Positions 50,703 to 61,668 of a DNA stretch of 64,000 nt are shown here, piece after piece. Location of the stretch: NCBI RefSeq assembly GCF_030704535.1, contig NC_081822.1:31207001-31271000 (forward strand), given 5' to 3'. This DNA is from Vitis vinifera. Lineage: Eukaryota; Streptophyta; Magnoliopsida; Vitales; Vitaceae. The notes under the pieces were generated by a model. That model was given only the letters and a program-made list of their open reading frames with translations, was not told the DNA's origin and made no database searches. How positions within the stretch are numbered: position 1 is the first letter of the stretch; each line of letters opens with the position of its first letter. The position numbers and the translations under genes are program-made.

Positions 50703-52969
50703 TGGAAAATATGGAGCTTAGGAGAAAAATTTGTATCCAAACAATCTTAAAAATTGTGTTAATCTTCGAACATTTTTCTCTTTTCAAGAAAAGGACTAGT
50801 CTTGGTTTTTATATATTTTTTGGGCCGCAACTAATGAAATGTGGTATGAGTCTTATAGTTGCGTGAATAATTAAGTTGCAATGAAAAGAATTTCTCATCC
50901 AGTCTATGATTGTGGGTTAATAGAGTTGTAGGTAATGGCATAAACTAGCTGCGGGAGTAATTAGAAGCAGCTATAAAATCCACTTTTGGGGTGGGACAAA
51001 GGTGGTCGCTATTATATATGGCTTAGTGGACCTGCTACCATAACATCACTATATATACTCCCTACATTTTTCTCTCGTTCATCCTACTACCAAATCCATA
51101 TTTGCTCACCCCCATTGTAAAACCATTTCTATTTGTTTGCCAAACCCATTGTTGGTGCCAATGTGAGATTTAGAGTCCTACATTTCTACTTGCTTGGTCT
51201 TTCCTTTTGATTCACTCATTATTCTTTCAACCAAATATCATTTTATTTTATTTTTTCTTATTTCATTCTTTGGTTTCTTATTTCTCGCCTACCACATGGT
51301 TTTCTATGGTTTTGAATTGTTAGGGTTTCAAGTAGAGGATTATGGCTTCCAGGTATGACATTTCCATTAACCAAATGTATAATGATTATCTTGCATATTG
51401 TTAGGGTTTCCTACTACGTCATATGGTTTCTAAGAGAATGGTGTATTGTCATCCCAACTCAAAGTAGCTTATATTTCCAATAAGAGATTATGGATTTAGA
51501 AGGTTTTTCTTATCTATGCCTTGATACTCTTAGAATCAAAGGAGGTCTCTTTCTCTAAGTGACCCTTGCTTGAACCAAATAGACTACCCAGATCTATTAG
51601 GTTTTTATCTATTTGATTTATAATTTTAAAAGATTAGTGTATTTGGTAATTTATTACTAAATAATGTAATGCTTCTTGGAATTTTATTGCTCGTTAATTG
51701 AAACTCCAACAAATTGAGGAAAATGATGGTGTCTTTTGATCTCGAGTCTTACCAACTGGTTGAAACGAAAGAGAAGCAAGTGACACAAATAAAATAACTT
51801 GAGAATGGAGAAGCAATGGAATAGATTGAAGTATAATTTCTAGCCCTTATCTTATTATGAGTTATGGAATATGGAAGGAAAAGAGGCAACATATGGCAGA
51901 AGATTATTTTGAAAACCTGATAATCTATCTAATATTGATAATAACATTATGTTAAAAATTCCAAAATCAGCATTAGGCTTAAAGAAGAAAGGGATAAGAG
52001 GAGATGCTCAATTTTAGCCTCATGAAGAGGTGCTCTGTCATAATGCTCTATTAAAAATCATACTCTGTCACGAAGAGATATTCATCCTTATAGTAATTAG
52101 GTTTTGTTGATCGATATAAGAAGGTATAACAAGAAAGAGAAAAATGTTGAAAATAGTTATAAAAAAAAAAAAAAAATCCACTTTTTAAGTAAATTTAATT
52201 TATGAGATTTACAATATGTTTAGAATAATTTTCATTATAGTGTTATTTTGAGGTTTTTGAGTTCTAACATGTTCAATACCTATATCTAGTTGAGAACAAA
52301 AATTGTGTCATTTCTAGCTTGAATGAAAGAATTAATAAAATTAACTCCACCTTTAATTTACTACAAATGATTTTAATTAGCAATAGAAGAAAAAAAAACA
52401 AAGGGTCCCATCAGCATACAACAAGTTTATTAAGTTCATTCTTGTGATGTATCAACATACATTGGTTTTATATATTTATCAACTTTTCTTATAAATATGT
52501 CAAAAATTTTGAATATTTCTTGAGATAATAATAATGGTCAATACTCACCTATCCAATCTTAAGTGAGATTATTTTCTCTACTTGTTGCATGCATGATGGA
52601 TAATAGAATGAGTAATGGGTATGAGAATCGGTTTCTAGGACTTCCTTAATTTTATTAGGTTATGTATTATTTTTTTTATCTCTTTTTGACAAATAAAAAA
52701 AAAAAAAAAAAAACCTTTTTTTATTTTTTATTTTTTTTCGTAAAAAATAACAATCTTTTGTTAAACCTTAGTGTAAATAATCAAAATGGTGGAAGGATAT
52801 TTATGTCAAAATGTGTTATTTTTCAAATAAAAAAAATGAGATGGATTATATTAAAAAAATTGGTGATTATTTCACCTAAATTAATTTTTTAAACAAACTA
52901 TTTTACTTGGACTAGAAATTAGAAATTTGTACTAAAATAGTTATTTAAAAATATAATTTTTATGATTAA

Positions 52970-52974
52970 AATAT
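52970..52974. repeat. Target-site duplication AATAT, left (solo LTR)
   Basis: AATAT abuts TG at 52975 and is repeated at 55194-55198. Confidence 0.8.
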
Positions 52975-53100
52975 TGTAGACCCCCATTTTGGGAGTCATT
53001 CTTACAGCTGATGCTTGACAAGTGTCACTATCCCAACGGGCCACGTGTCACATCCTTAGTGGTCATAAGGAATCAACCTCACTTTTTGAAGCTACAGAAG

Positions 53101-53219
53101 GAGTGGGACAGAAAAGGTGGCTGCAGAAAGAGTGAAGCAGAGAAAAGGTGGCTGCAGAAAGAATGAAGGACAGAAAAGGTGGCTGCAGAAAGAGTGAAGC
53201 AGAGAAAAGGTGGTTGTAG
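53101..53219. repeat. ~31-bp tandem repeat, four copies, in the solo LTR
   Basis: Units start at 53101, 53130, 53161 and 53192, each of the form GAGTGAAGCAGAGAAAAGGT followed by GGCTGCAGAAA. Confidence 0.9.
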
Positions 53220-54182
53220 TAGAGATCGTTGAGAGGGACAAGTCCAAAAAAGAAAAAGGGGGCAAGAGAGGAGAAAAAAAAGAAAAAAAAAAGAAAAAAA
53301 TGAGGAGAGTGGAGTTTTGGAGAGGAGAGGGTAGAGGTTTTCGGGGAGAAAGGAAGGGAGCAGAGTTTTAGCAAGGAGGGCAAGTAGGGAGAGAAATTCA
53401 TTGAGAGAACGGAAAACTTGTTTCTCTTTGCTTGAGGATCCAGGTATGTATACAACTTTCCCTCATCTCTCATTATTCACTGCCTTTCCTTAACATTACG
53501 CTGTTTGGGGTGGATATTGAAGGCCACTGGTTTGTTTGTTGAGAGATAATCCTGCATTTGTGTTTGCCATTTGTTGATCTTAATTTACTCTGCCCCTATT
53601 GTGATTATGAAATGCCCAGGAATCATGCATGTGGTTGCATTTGATGTGGTTTACTCACTGGCTCAGAAAGTTCACTGATGATTCATGAAGTGGATTTACT
53701 GAGATTTTCTTTATTTATTCGTTTTCTTCCATGCTCTGTTTTGTTATCTTCCTCTGTTTTTTGATATCCGTTCATGGTACGCATCCATTTTCTCATCCCT
53801 GCTCGAAAGAGATCCTAGAAAATCTGGAGTAGTTGTCATGGCAGCAAAGCTCACCTCATCAGCATCCCCATACCCATTTTCATTTATTATTCATCGTTTT
53901 ATCCAATATGCTTACGTTCCCATCGTTCATCTATCCACCTCTCTCTCTAGGTCGTCATACCCATTTCCTCACTCCAGCTTGCGGGAATCAAGCATCCCCC
54001 ACCACACCCATCTTCCTCTCATTCATTCTTCATCCCACTCCCTCGCTTACATGGAGTCTCTCGGGTGCATGCCATCCTTCACTCCTTCACATACCCATTA
54101 AAACCACTCATCAAAGCCCCCATATCCATACAACCCATACCTATCCTTTGTGCTACTCATAACAACGTTCTACCTTATCCGG

Positions 54183-54430
54183 ATGTCTCACACTCGGAAT
54201 TCCTCTCCACCGTCATTCCCTCCGGGTGTCTCACTCCTGGAACTCCTCTCCGCCGCCATTCCATCCGGGTGTCTCACTCCCGGAATTCCTCTCCGCCGCC
54301 ATTCCATCCGAGTGTCTCACTCCCGGAATTCCTCTCCGCCGCCATTCCCCCAGGTGTCTCACTCCCGGAATTCCTCTCCGTCGCCATTCCATCCAGATGT
54401 CTCACACCCGGAATTCTATCCAGCCGACGT
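54183..54430. repeat. 43-bp tandem repeat, about six copies, in the solo LTR
   Basis: Units start at about 54183, 54226, 54269, 54312, 54354 and 54397: GTGTCTCACTCCCGGAATTC then CTCTCCGCCGCCATTCCATCCGG. As 43 is not a multiple of three, all three plus-strand frames read the same Ser/Pro/Arg-rich peptides in rotation, which makes long but meaningless frames. Confidence 0.92.
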
Positions 54431-55193
54431 TCCACCTTTTTCTTCATCCTTAGAGCATTTTCTTTAGGTTCCAAAATCACATTTTTAATAAAGCTTTGCT
54501 GCCACTTTCATTTCTGGCAAGCAATTTTTCACACCTCCTCTGTTTTAAAAAGAAAATGTTTTGAAATAAGCAAAGAATCAAATTTTGTAATTCTGAATAA
54601 ATGGAATTTATGGATTTGGTCCATGCAAAAATGAACTAGGCTTTGGTGGGGGCCCTACATACATGACTTCACGACTGATTGATTGTTTGACTGATTCATT
54701 TACCATGTATGATTGATTTATTCTGTTCCTTGATATGCGCGTAATTATATCTATTCATTGTTCACTAACCTTGCTTCTTGATAGCGCTTTATTGGATCGC
54801 TGCTCAGGTACGCATCCCCATCCACTTTGGTAATTTTCTATGCATGTTTTGATTTTCATATGTGCATGATAGTTCCAGGTATTCATTGATTTCCTCATCA
54901 ATTGTCATGTCAGCTTCATTTTATTAGTAGAGACCCGTTTTTAGGCACTTCGAGGGGTGCTACGGTTTTTACCGTACCTTCCCGATAAGTAACCTGACCC
55001 CCGAACCTGATCCAGTTTTTCGCAGACCGTCCTTTTCCAAAATAAGGAGTCACACGTAGGGTTTTTCTTTCTTATTTTGTTTACCCTTTAAAAATAAAAT
55101 CATTTTTCTTAATCAATAAAAATCATTTTTTTAAATAAAAATCGAGTTCGCCATCGAGTGGGAAACGCATTGAGCCGAAATACGATGTCCACA

Positions 55194-55198
55194 AATAT
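55194..55198. repeat. Target-site duplication AATAT, right (solo LTR)
   Basis: Exact repeat of 52970-52974. Confidence 0.8.
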
Positions 55199-55404
55199 AT
55201 ATATTTTTAGAAAAATGGTGGTTAAAAAATTGTATTTTAAAAACACAATTTTAATAAAGTTTTAAAAATATAATTATTTACTTAAATAAATAAATAAATA
55301 AACAAAGCCATTCTTGAAGGTGCAAAGAAGATTCGCGGCACATTCTTCATCATTGGCCGCTATATGTCTCTGTTTCCGCCGTTGATACCCTAACCACCAC
55401 AACC

Positions 55405-55779
55405 ATGGCTCGACCCACAAGGACAAGGACAAGGCCAAGGCCACCATCCTCCTCCTCCACCATCACCACGACCCTAACCCTAGAAAACCCATCTCCATCG
55501 CAACCTCAACAACCCCAACAGCAGCAGCAGCAAACGACGCTGGTGCTGCGGCTGAATCCCAAGAAGAAGGTGACATGGAAGGAGGGCACTGTCGACAACG
55601 AATTCCTCCAGAGGAAGAGCTCCAAGAAGTGCTGCATCTTCCACAAAGAGAAGCCCTTTGACGAGGACGATAGCGATGATGACGACCACCATCATCACCA
55701 TCATGATCATGGCTGTCGCAAATCCGACGCCGGAAATCAATCTGGTGAGGCTGGCTCCAGTGGGTGCGGTGGTCTTTGA
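55405..55779 (+). CDS. INH3: Type-1 protein phosphatase inhibitor 3 (PPP1R11/Ypi1 family)
   Basis: Regulatory subunit that binds and inhibits the catalytic subunit of protein phosphatase 1, mainly in the nucleus. The single-exon frame of 124 residues is near the family size (about 107 in Arabidopsis). The core is conserved: LRL.PKKKVTW at 48-58, where KVTW is the RVxF-type PP1 docking motif; GTVDNEF at 61-67; and KKCCIFHKEKPFDEDD at 74-89 with the Cys pair. N-terminally there are Arg/Thr/Pro-rich and poly-Gln segments, C-terminally an Asp run followed by a His-rich tract and a Gly/Ser tail; these vary in the family. The start is the first ATG in an ACCATGGCT context, right after CCACAACC. The gene stands about 210 bp beyond the solo LTR, so the LTR lies in its upstream region and may have changed its promoter (inference). 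No TATA box was recognised. Confidence 0.92.
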   Translation: MARPTRTRTRPRPPSSSSTITTTLTLENPSPSQPQQPQQQQQQTTLVLRLNPKKKVTWKEGTVDNEFLQRKSSKKCCIFHKEKPFDEDDSDDDDHHHHHHDHGCRKSDAGNQSGEAGSSGCGGL

Positions 55780-58597
55780 TTTCTTTATTAATTTGGTTTT
55801 GGTTTTGTTATAAGTGTAAAAATCGAATACTTCTTCTTATATTTGTAAACAGATTGTGTTTTGGATGTGACGAGGTAAGATTTTTAGGTTTCCGGCAAGG
55901 TAGGAAAAGTGGGAATTATTGATTCAAAATAAATTGGTTCTTTTAGCTTTTCAGATTTTTTTGGGGGGGTTTTGAGATCCAAATGGGCCCTCAGTCTTTG
56001 ATCGAGGGAAAATTTTCTCTTCCCAGTCTGTTGGAGATTTTAGAGCTCCGTTTGGACCTCGGAAAACGGAGGGAAAGTGGGAGTATGGATTGAAATGAAA
56101 TTGCTTTCCTGGATTATCAGAATTTGGGATTTTTTTTTTTTTTTTTTTGTGAGATCCAAATGGTGGAGCCTTATGCCTTTGATTGAGGGGAAACTTTAAA
56201 GTTTTCTGATTTAATTTAGGTGTCTATATCCAGTATGTCAATGTGGGTAAGGTTTTAGGGTTCCGTGTGGTCTCGAGAGGGAAAACGGTCAATATTGATT
56301 AAAATTGGATTTATTGCTTAAATGTTTGTGGGCATTTTGTGTTCTTATTGTTGTTCAAATCGAGGCTTAAACTCCAATTGAGGGGACTAGGGTTGAATTG
56401 GATTCTATCTGTACGCACAGATAAGTTTTGGTAGGGCTCTGTTTGGGTCTCAGGAAAGAGTGTGGAAAAAGGAGGGTAAATTGTGAAATTTGCTTTAAAA
56501 TGGATTGCTTTCATGAACTGTTTTCTGAAATTTTGGGTTTCATTTAGATATTCTATGAGGAAGATGTGGGGTGTATGATTGGAGTGTTACATGGTGTTTG
56601 GTTTTTCACATTGAAATACTCTTGAGGTTCTTTTTGAAGCTGTTTTCTGTGCATTAGGTTCTTTTTATTTCAATTAAGGTGAAATTTTGAAGTTCTCCAA
56701 GTTAAAAATTCTATGTTTTCTCTTTTCGTATGATTGAATTCTATGTAGGTTTGGTCATTTCCATTGAATGTTGAATGTTGAAAATAATGAAGGAAGGAAT
56801 GAAAATGGGCTGAAAATGGTTGAGAAACATATTATTGTTGCATAGTTCCAAGCATTTTCTTTTCTTTCCTGAGAACCAAATGGAGTCTGCAGAGAAAATT
56901 CGACAGATTCAATCATTTTTGAAATTTTGAAGTTGGTATATGTTCAGTTTGTGTTTGATGAAAGTCTAGTTCTTCAGTATTGCTCTTTCAGCTCTTTAGA
57001 CAAGAATGGTGTCATTGATAGTAGAGTTTCTGCTTAGTCTCAAATTCGGAAAAAAGGAAAGAAAGGAGAGAAATAAAAGAAATTTTCCCAAACGTAGGAG
57101 GATTTAGATTATAAATATGGTTTGGAATTACTTATTTGAAAATGTAGGTAAGGTTCCGTTATGATCGTCACATACATAATGTGCTAGACGGTTTAAATGA
57201 CGGAGATGAGGAGTTCTGTTCATGCTATTGCTATTAATGTGTCCTCTGGTCTAGGTATAGAATGTGTCTTATATGAAGTAGGATGGTTCAGGAAACTGGT
57301 TTGAATTGTGTTGAGTATGCCCCACAGGTGGAGATGACAAATGGAAAATCAGGGAAAAAACTTTATTTATAAAAGAGGGAACATAGATAGATTAGATTCA
57401 GAATTTTGCAAATTGGTTTTGGATATATTTGTTGGTATAAATTTGGTTATGAAAGTTGGTCTCCAACATATTGTTTGTAGCAGTAGGTTCCGTCAGTTGT
57501 CTGAGGAAAACTGCATGAGGTTTCTCTTGTTCCAATTTCAACAGAGGGTGAGGGAAGTTTGTCATGGCTGAGGTTCAAGTATATATCTTGGGTGGGAAAG
57601 AGATGAAAAATTAAGATGACTAAAATTCTTGTAGAAATAGGGAGTTGGGTAGGGTATATGATGATCATCAATAAAAAGAAGCAGTTGCAACTCTCAGAGA
57701 TTATGATGAAATCAAAAAATCAAATGCAGCTACATCTTTTCTACAGAGTGTTGGCTCTGATGCAGGAATCCTTTCAGGCTAAGCTAATCTAAACTGATAG
57801 GTCCATAGTCATAATAAGCTGGGTACTTGATCATGAGGGTTGCCTTTGCCTTCTGTTTAGGTTGTTGTGCCCTTCTGCAACTAATCGAGTATGTTGTGGG
57901 TGTCTTAGATTATGTAATTCACAGCATCAAAAGGCCCAGAAATAGAGACTTAAAGGAGAGTTTCATTTTTGAGGAATCTATGGGCCGCTCATGCTGTATG
58001 GGTGATTTATTCTTCATAGGAACTCCAGCTTTGTCCACACCCAGTGGCAGGAAAACTCTGGAACGCTGTTGTTCAAGTAGTTGTAACCTTGTTCAAGGGT
58101 TAATTTTTGAATATCATACAAGAAATCTTGCTTGGAGCTAGACTGAATCGGTTGGTAGTTAAAAGGAATTTAGCAGGTATCACAGAGAACCAGGCACAGG
58201 AATATGCCCTCTAACATGAAATTTGAGAGGTCGAGCCCTCCCTGATTCGATCCTTTCAGGATTTGCACAGACCCTCCAATATGGAAGGGGTCCGAAGAAA
58301 CATTGCTTTGAGTTGCATATTTCTTTCTTAACTAAATAATCAACTATTTGACTGGTTTCTCTACAAATTTGATGGCTTAACAAGATTGATTCATTCTTCA
58401 CAATCTAGCATTAATCTCTAAATTCTCTTATCAAATTCTTAATTGAAATAAGAATATAGAACTTATTACAACGAGGGATAACAATTTCAGAGTTTTGGTG
58501 GATCCATAGGCACTTGCTGCCAGCATAACATACAGCTCGACAACTTATGAACAAATATAAGCAAAAACCAGTGTGATGAAAATGGAAGCTTGCGTGC
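55780..58597. other. Downstream region of INH3 and spacer to the permease gene on the other strand
   Basis: 3' UTR followed by G/T-rich sequence. Between 55880 and 56520 a degenerate ~170-215 bp repeat recurs (see findings). Short frames at 57341-57571 and 57827-58141 have no recognisable domain. The low TE density suggests part of it may be transcribed UTR or intron, which I cannot show. Confidence 0.4.
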
Positions 58598-61500
58598 CTA
58601 CAATTTTGCACTAAATAGTTTAGTATGCTCAAGTCTGTGGACGATATCAATAATTGAACCAACAGTAGCGATGGCTGAAACTAGTAGTGAAACCATGCTC
58701 AAGCTCTGCAACATCATCCATTCACGGCTTCTTCTCTTCACCTTTGAGTGGGACAGATGCATGGTCACTGGGAAATACACCGTCAATGGCCAAAATGAAA
58801 TGGCTCCTAGAAAACCCAGAACTGCATTGAAGAATGGAAGCATCATAGCAATGGTTGTGGTCAGGATGATGAAAAGGGTGCGGAGAAGAAGCTTGCAGAG
58901 GGTGAATTGGAAGAGACATGGTCTGGGGAATGGAAGCTTTATTGTATAGACATGGAGAAAGAAGCTTGTAGGTGGCCATCTTGATGCTATCCACTTCTCA
59001 TATACTGTAAAGATTGGTTGTGCAAATACCTGAAAAATAGTTAGATGATGAACATCCTTAGGAAATAAACTAGGCACAAAAAATAAATTGCAAATATTCA
59101 AAGTTCTTAAAACAAACTTTTGTTCTAGGATACAAAAGAAAGTTGTTTCTGAAAAACCGTTTTCAAAAAATGTTTTTCAAAAACGGTTTTCTATTTTCAA
59201 AATTATGGATAGGTGAAGGTGAAATGGAGTAGTACCTGAAAAGATCCACTTAAATGTATAATGACAGCAAAATTAGCAAGATCAACAAGCCAAAAGGGTT
59301 CATGGAATCCAGTAAGAACATTTCCAGGAGCATCATTTCCAAAGGCCATATAACCCATGACCCCAATGGACAGATAAAATGCTGTTGTCACTCCAATGCC
59401 ATATAGTGTTGCTCTCTTCATTGTTTTGTTTTCTGCTGGAGGTGATTTCAATGTATCCTTCATATAGATATCAAAAAACAAGGTGTTAGCAATTATGCCG
59501 ATTACTATATACAAACCCTTCATTTAAATATGGGAAACCATGGAGAAAAACAAAACAAAGAAAAAAAAATGTTTTTAGAAACATTTTAGGAAAATGGGTA
59601 ATACTATTAATCAAACAACGAACCCACACAAGTAGAAAATAAAGAGATAACAAGATTTTGAATGTGGTTTGACAATCAATGTGATCCTTATAATCCTTAC
59701 ATCCATAAAGTGCATAAACACTCAAGAATACACTAATTAAAAGAAATGAGAAGAGTTAAAATGATGAAACTCTTGAAAACACCTTTCAACTGTGACCTCA
59801 TACTCGAAAAAAACAACTCTAAAACATAAAATGGTCTTCAATCCCTGTGAGTTGATCGAATGGCTCTATCCCTACTAGCTCAACCCCTAGCATCTCAAGT
59901 AAAGCACAATAAAACTAATTTAGGTTTCATAATCCAACAAATACTTCAAAAACATAAAAAAATTTGAAAGAAATTCACAAATGAATATGCTCATTGTTTT
60001 CACTTGCAAAAAATCAACATGCATTTTACTACCAAATAAGCCCTAAGACTCCTTCATTTTCACTTCAAGATCCAAACAAAGCGCAAGTAAAATACATTTC
60101 TCAGTATAAATCATAGTCCCCATTTCCCAAATGTACCTGAATTTCAATCAAGATATTGGCAAAGGTGTAAGCAAAGGCAATGTTTCCCAGAGCTTGGAAA
60201 GATTGCCAAACTTTAGTGGATTGAGATATGTCATTTTTTCCCACATCCACTCCAGTTAAATTGCTGGCTTTCAAGTCATGGTGTGAAGCAAATTTCTCAA
60301 TGCATAAATACAAGGCGATGAATGAGTAGCCAAATGACATTGTAGCTGCAACAACTGAAAGTATTGTTATTTTCTCAAGGCTTGGAAATTGAGACAATAA
60401 AATTTCTACTCCCCCATAAATTAGCATAAACAAATTCCCCGACACTTTGGCTTTGCAATCGGCATTTGGCTCCTTCTGGTGGAAACAATTCGTTCTTTTG
60501 ATAGAACTAATACAACAAACAAACATAGAGCCAGTGAAAATATATTAATTATTGAACAATAATCAATAAAAAAAATATTTCTTTTGCATGAGAAATATAT
60601 ATGTGTATGTAAAACCTACACCCAATCTTGTAAATATTGGTCACTTTGAGTCTAATTGAGTTCTCCTGGCTTAAAAACACGTTTATATAATTAAAAGGAA
60701 TCCACATTTATATGTTGTTAAAAACTCTCTCTCCTAGCCGATGTGAGATATTACAATCAACCCCCAATACAGACATAACGTTCTCATTATGTCCCACAAG
60801 ATTGTAGGACCAAATGGACATACACCCCTTACAAGGTTAAACAAACCTACATATTAAGGTTGGAGATCGGCTTTGATATCATTTATAATGACCCGCATCC
60901 AACCCTGTTAGCATTGTCTACTCTTAACCTAATGAGTCCCTCACAACTATAAAACACATTTACATAGTTAAGAGCAATGATGAAAATATCGGCATTTCGA
61001 TTTTGTGAATATATCGAAGATATATCAGTGGATATTTTGGATAAAAATATTTATAGGTCCAAAATTGATCAAAACTCATGAAAATATAAGTAAAACCTCA
61101 TCAAAATGTAATTAGAAGTACAATCGACATTTCAAATTTGTTTTATTCAAAAAATTGATATATGTATGATATAATTTATCATATTTGATAATAATATTAT
61201 ATGCATCGATAAAAAATATAAATTTTATGAGTGTACATTTATTATTAAGTTATATAATATTATTTTAAAATAATAATATGATAACATATTTAATTTTAAA
61301 ATATTTTTAATATTAAAATTAGGATCCATTTTAATTTAAATGTATTCAATGATATAGACTTTTGTTTAATTTTTTCTAGACTCAATAAAAAATACTCTAA
61401 AAATTATATAAGAAGTAAAAATAGATATTTTAAAAATATTTTTTTAAAATTATAAATTTTATAAGTATACATTTATTATTAAGTTGCATAATATTATTTT

Positions 61501-61626
61501 ACAACAATAATATGATAATGTGTTTAATTTTAAAATATATTTAATAGTAAAATTAGGACCTATTTTAATTTAAATGTATTCAATTATATTAAATAAATAA
61601 TAAAACATGTATATTTTTTATATTTG

Positions 61627-61668
<42 letters not shown>

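Larger units (their letters stand above)
47514..52969. other. Intergenic region with TE relics
   Basis: I find no intact gene. It holds a copia RT relic, a small MITE-like element and a triplicated repeat (entered separately). Simple A- and GA-rich stretches at 48730-49110 give long spurious frames on both strands. At 51045-51355 there is promoter-like DNA with a possible tiny first exon, without a recognised downstream exon. Confidence 0.45.
52975..55193. mobile_element. Solo LTR, 2.2 kb (probably Ty3/gypsy)
   Basis: Begins TGTAGACCCCCATTTTGGGA and ends ATACGATGTCCACA, with the 5-bp duplication AATAT on each side. No gag or pol motif and no second LTR is present, which points to recombination between two LTRs. 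Large LTRs with a GTCCACA-like end fit plant Ty3/gypsy elements; the class is inference. The inside holds two tandem arrays (53101-53219 and 54183-54430), an A/G-rich patch, and the segment GTAGAGACCCGTTTTTAGGC after 54920 with CCGAACCTGATCC, typical of the downstream part of such LTRs. The overlapping frames at 53833-54634 result from the repeats. Confidence 0.82.

Noticed and set aside
53833..54634. Overlapping long plus-strand frames rich in Ser, Pro and Arg
   Set aside because: They arise from a 43-bp tandem repeat inside a solo LTR; all three frames give the same rotated peptides.
55480..55740. Minus-strand frame opposite INH3
   Set aside because: Shadow of Gln-, Asp- and His-rich codons of INH3, giving Leu/Val runs.
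57827..58141. 104-codon frame (Cys-rich start)
   Set aside because: No family recognised, no splice or promoter evidence; could be part of an unknown transcript but not supportable.
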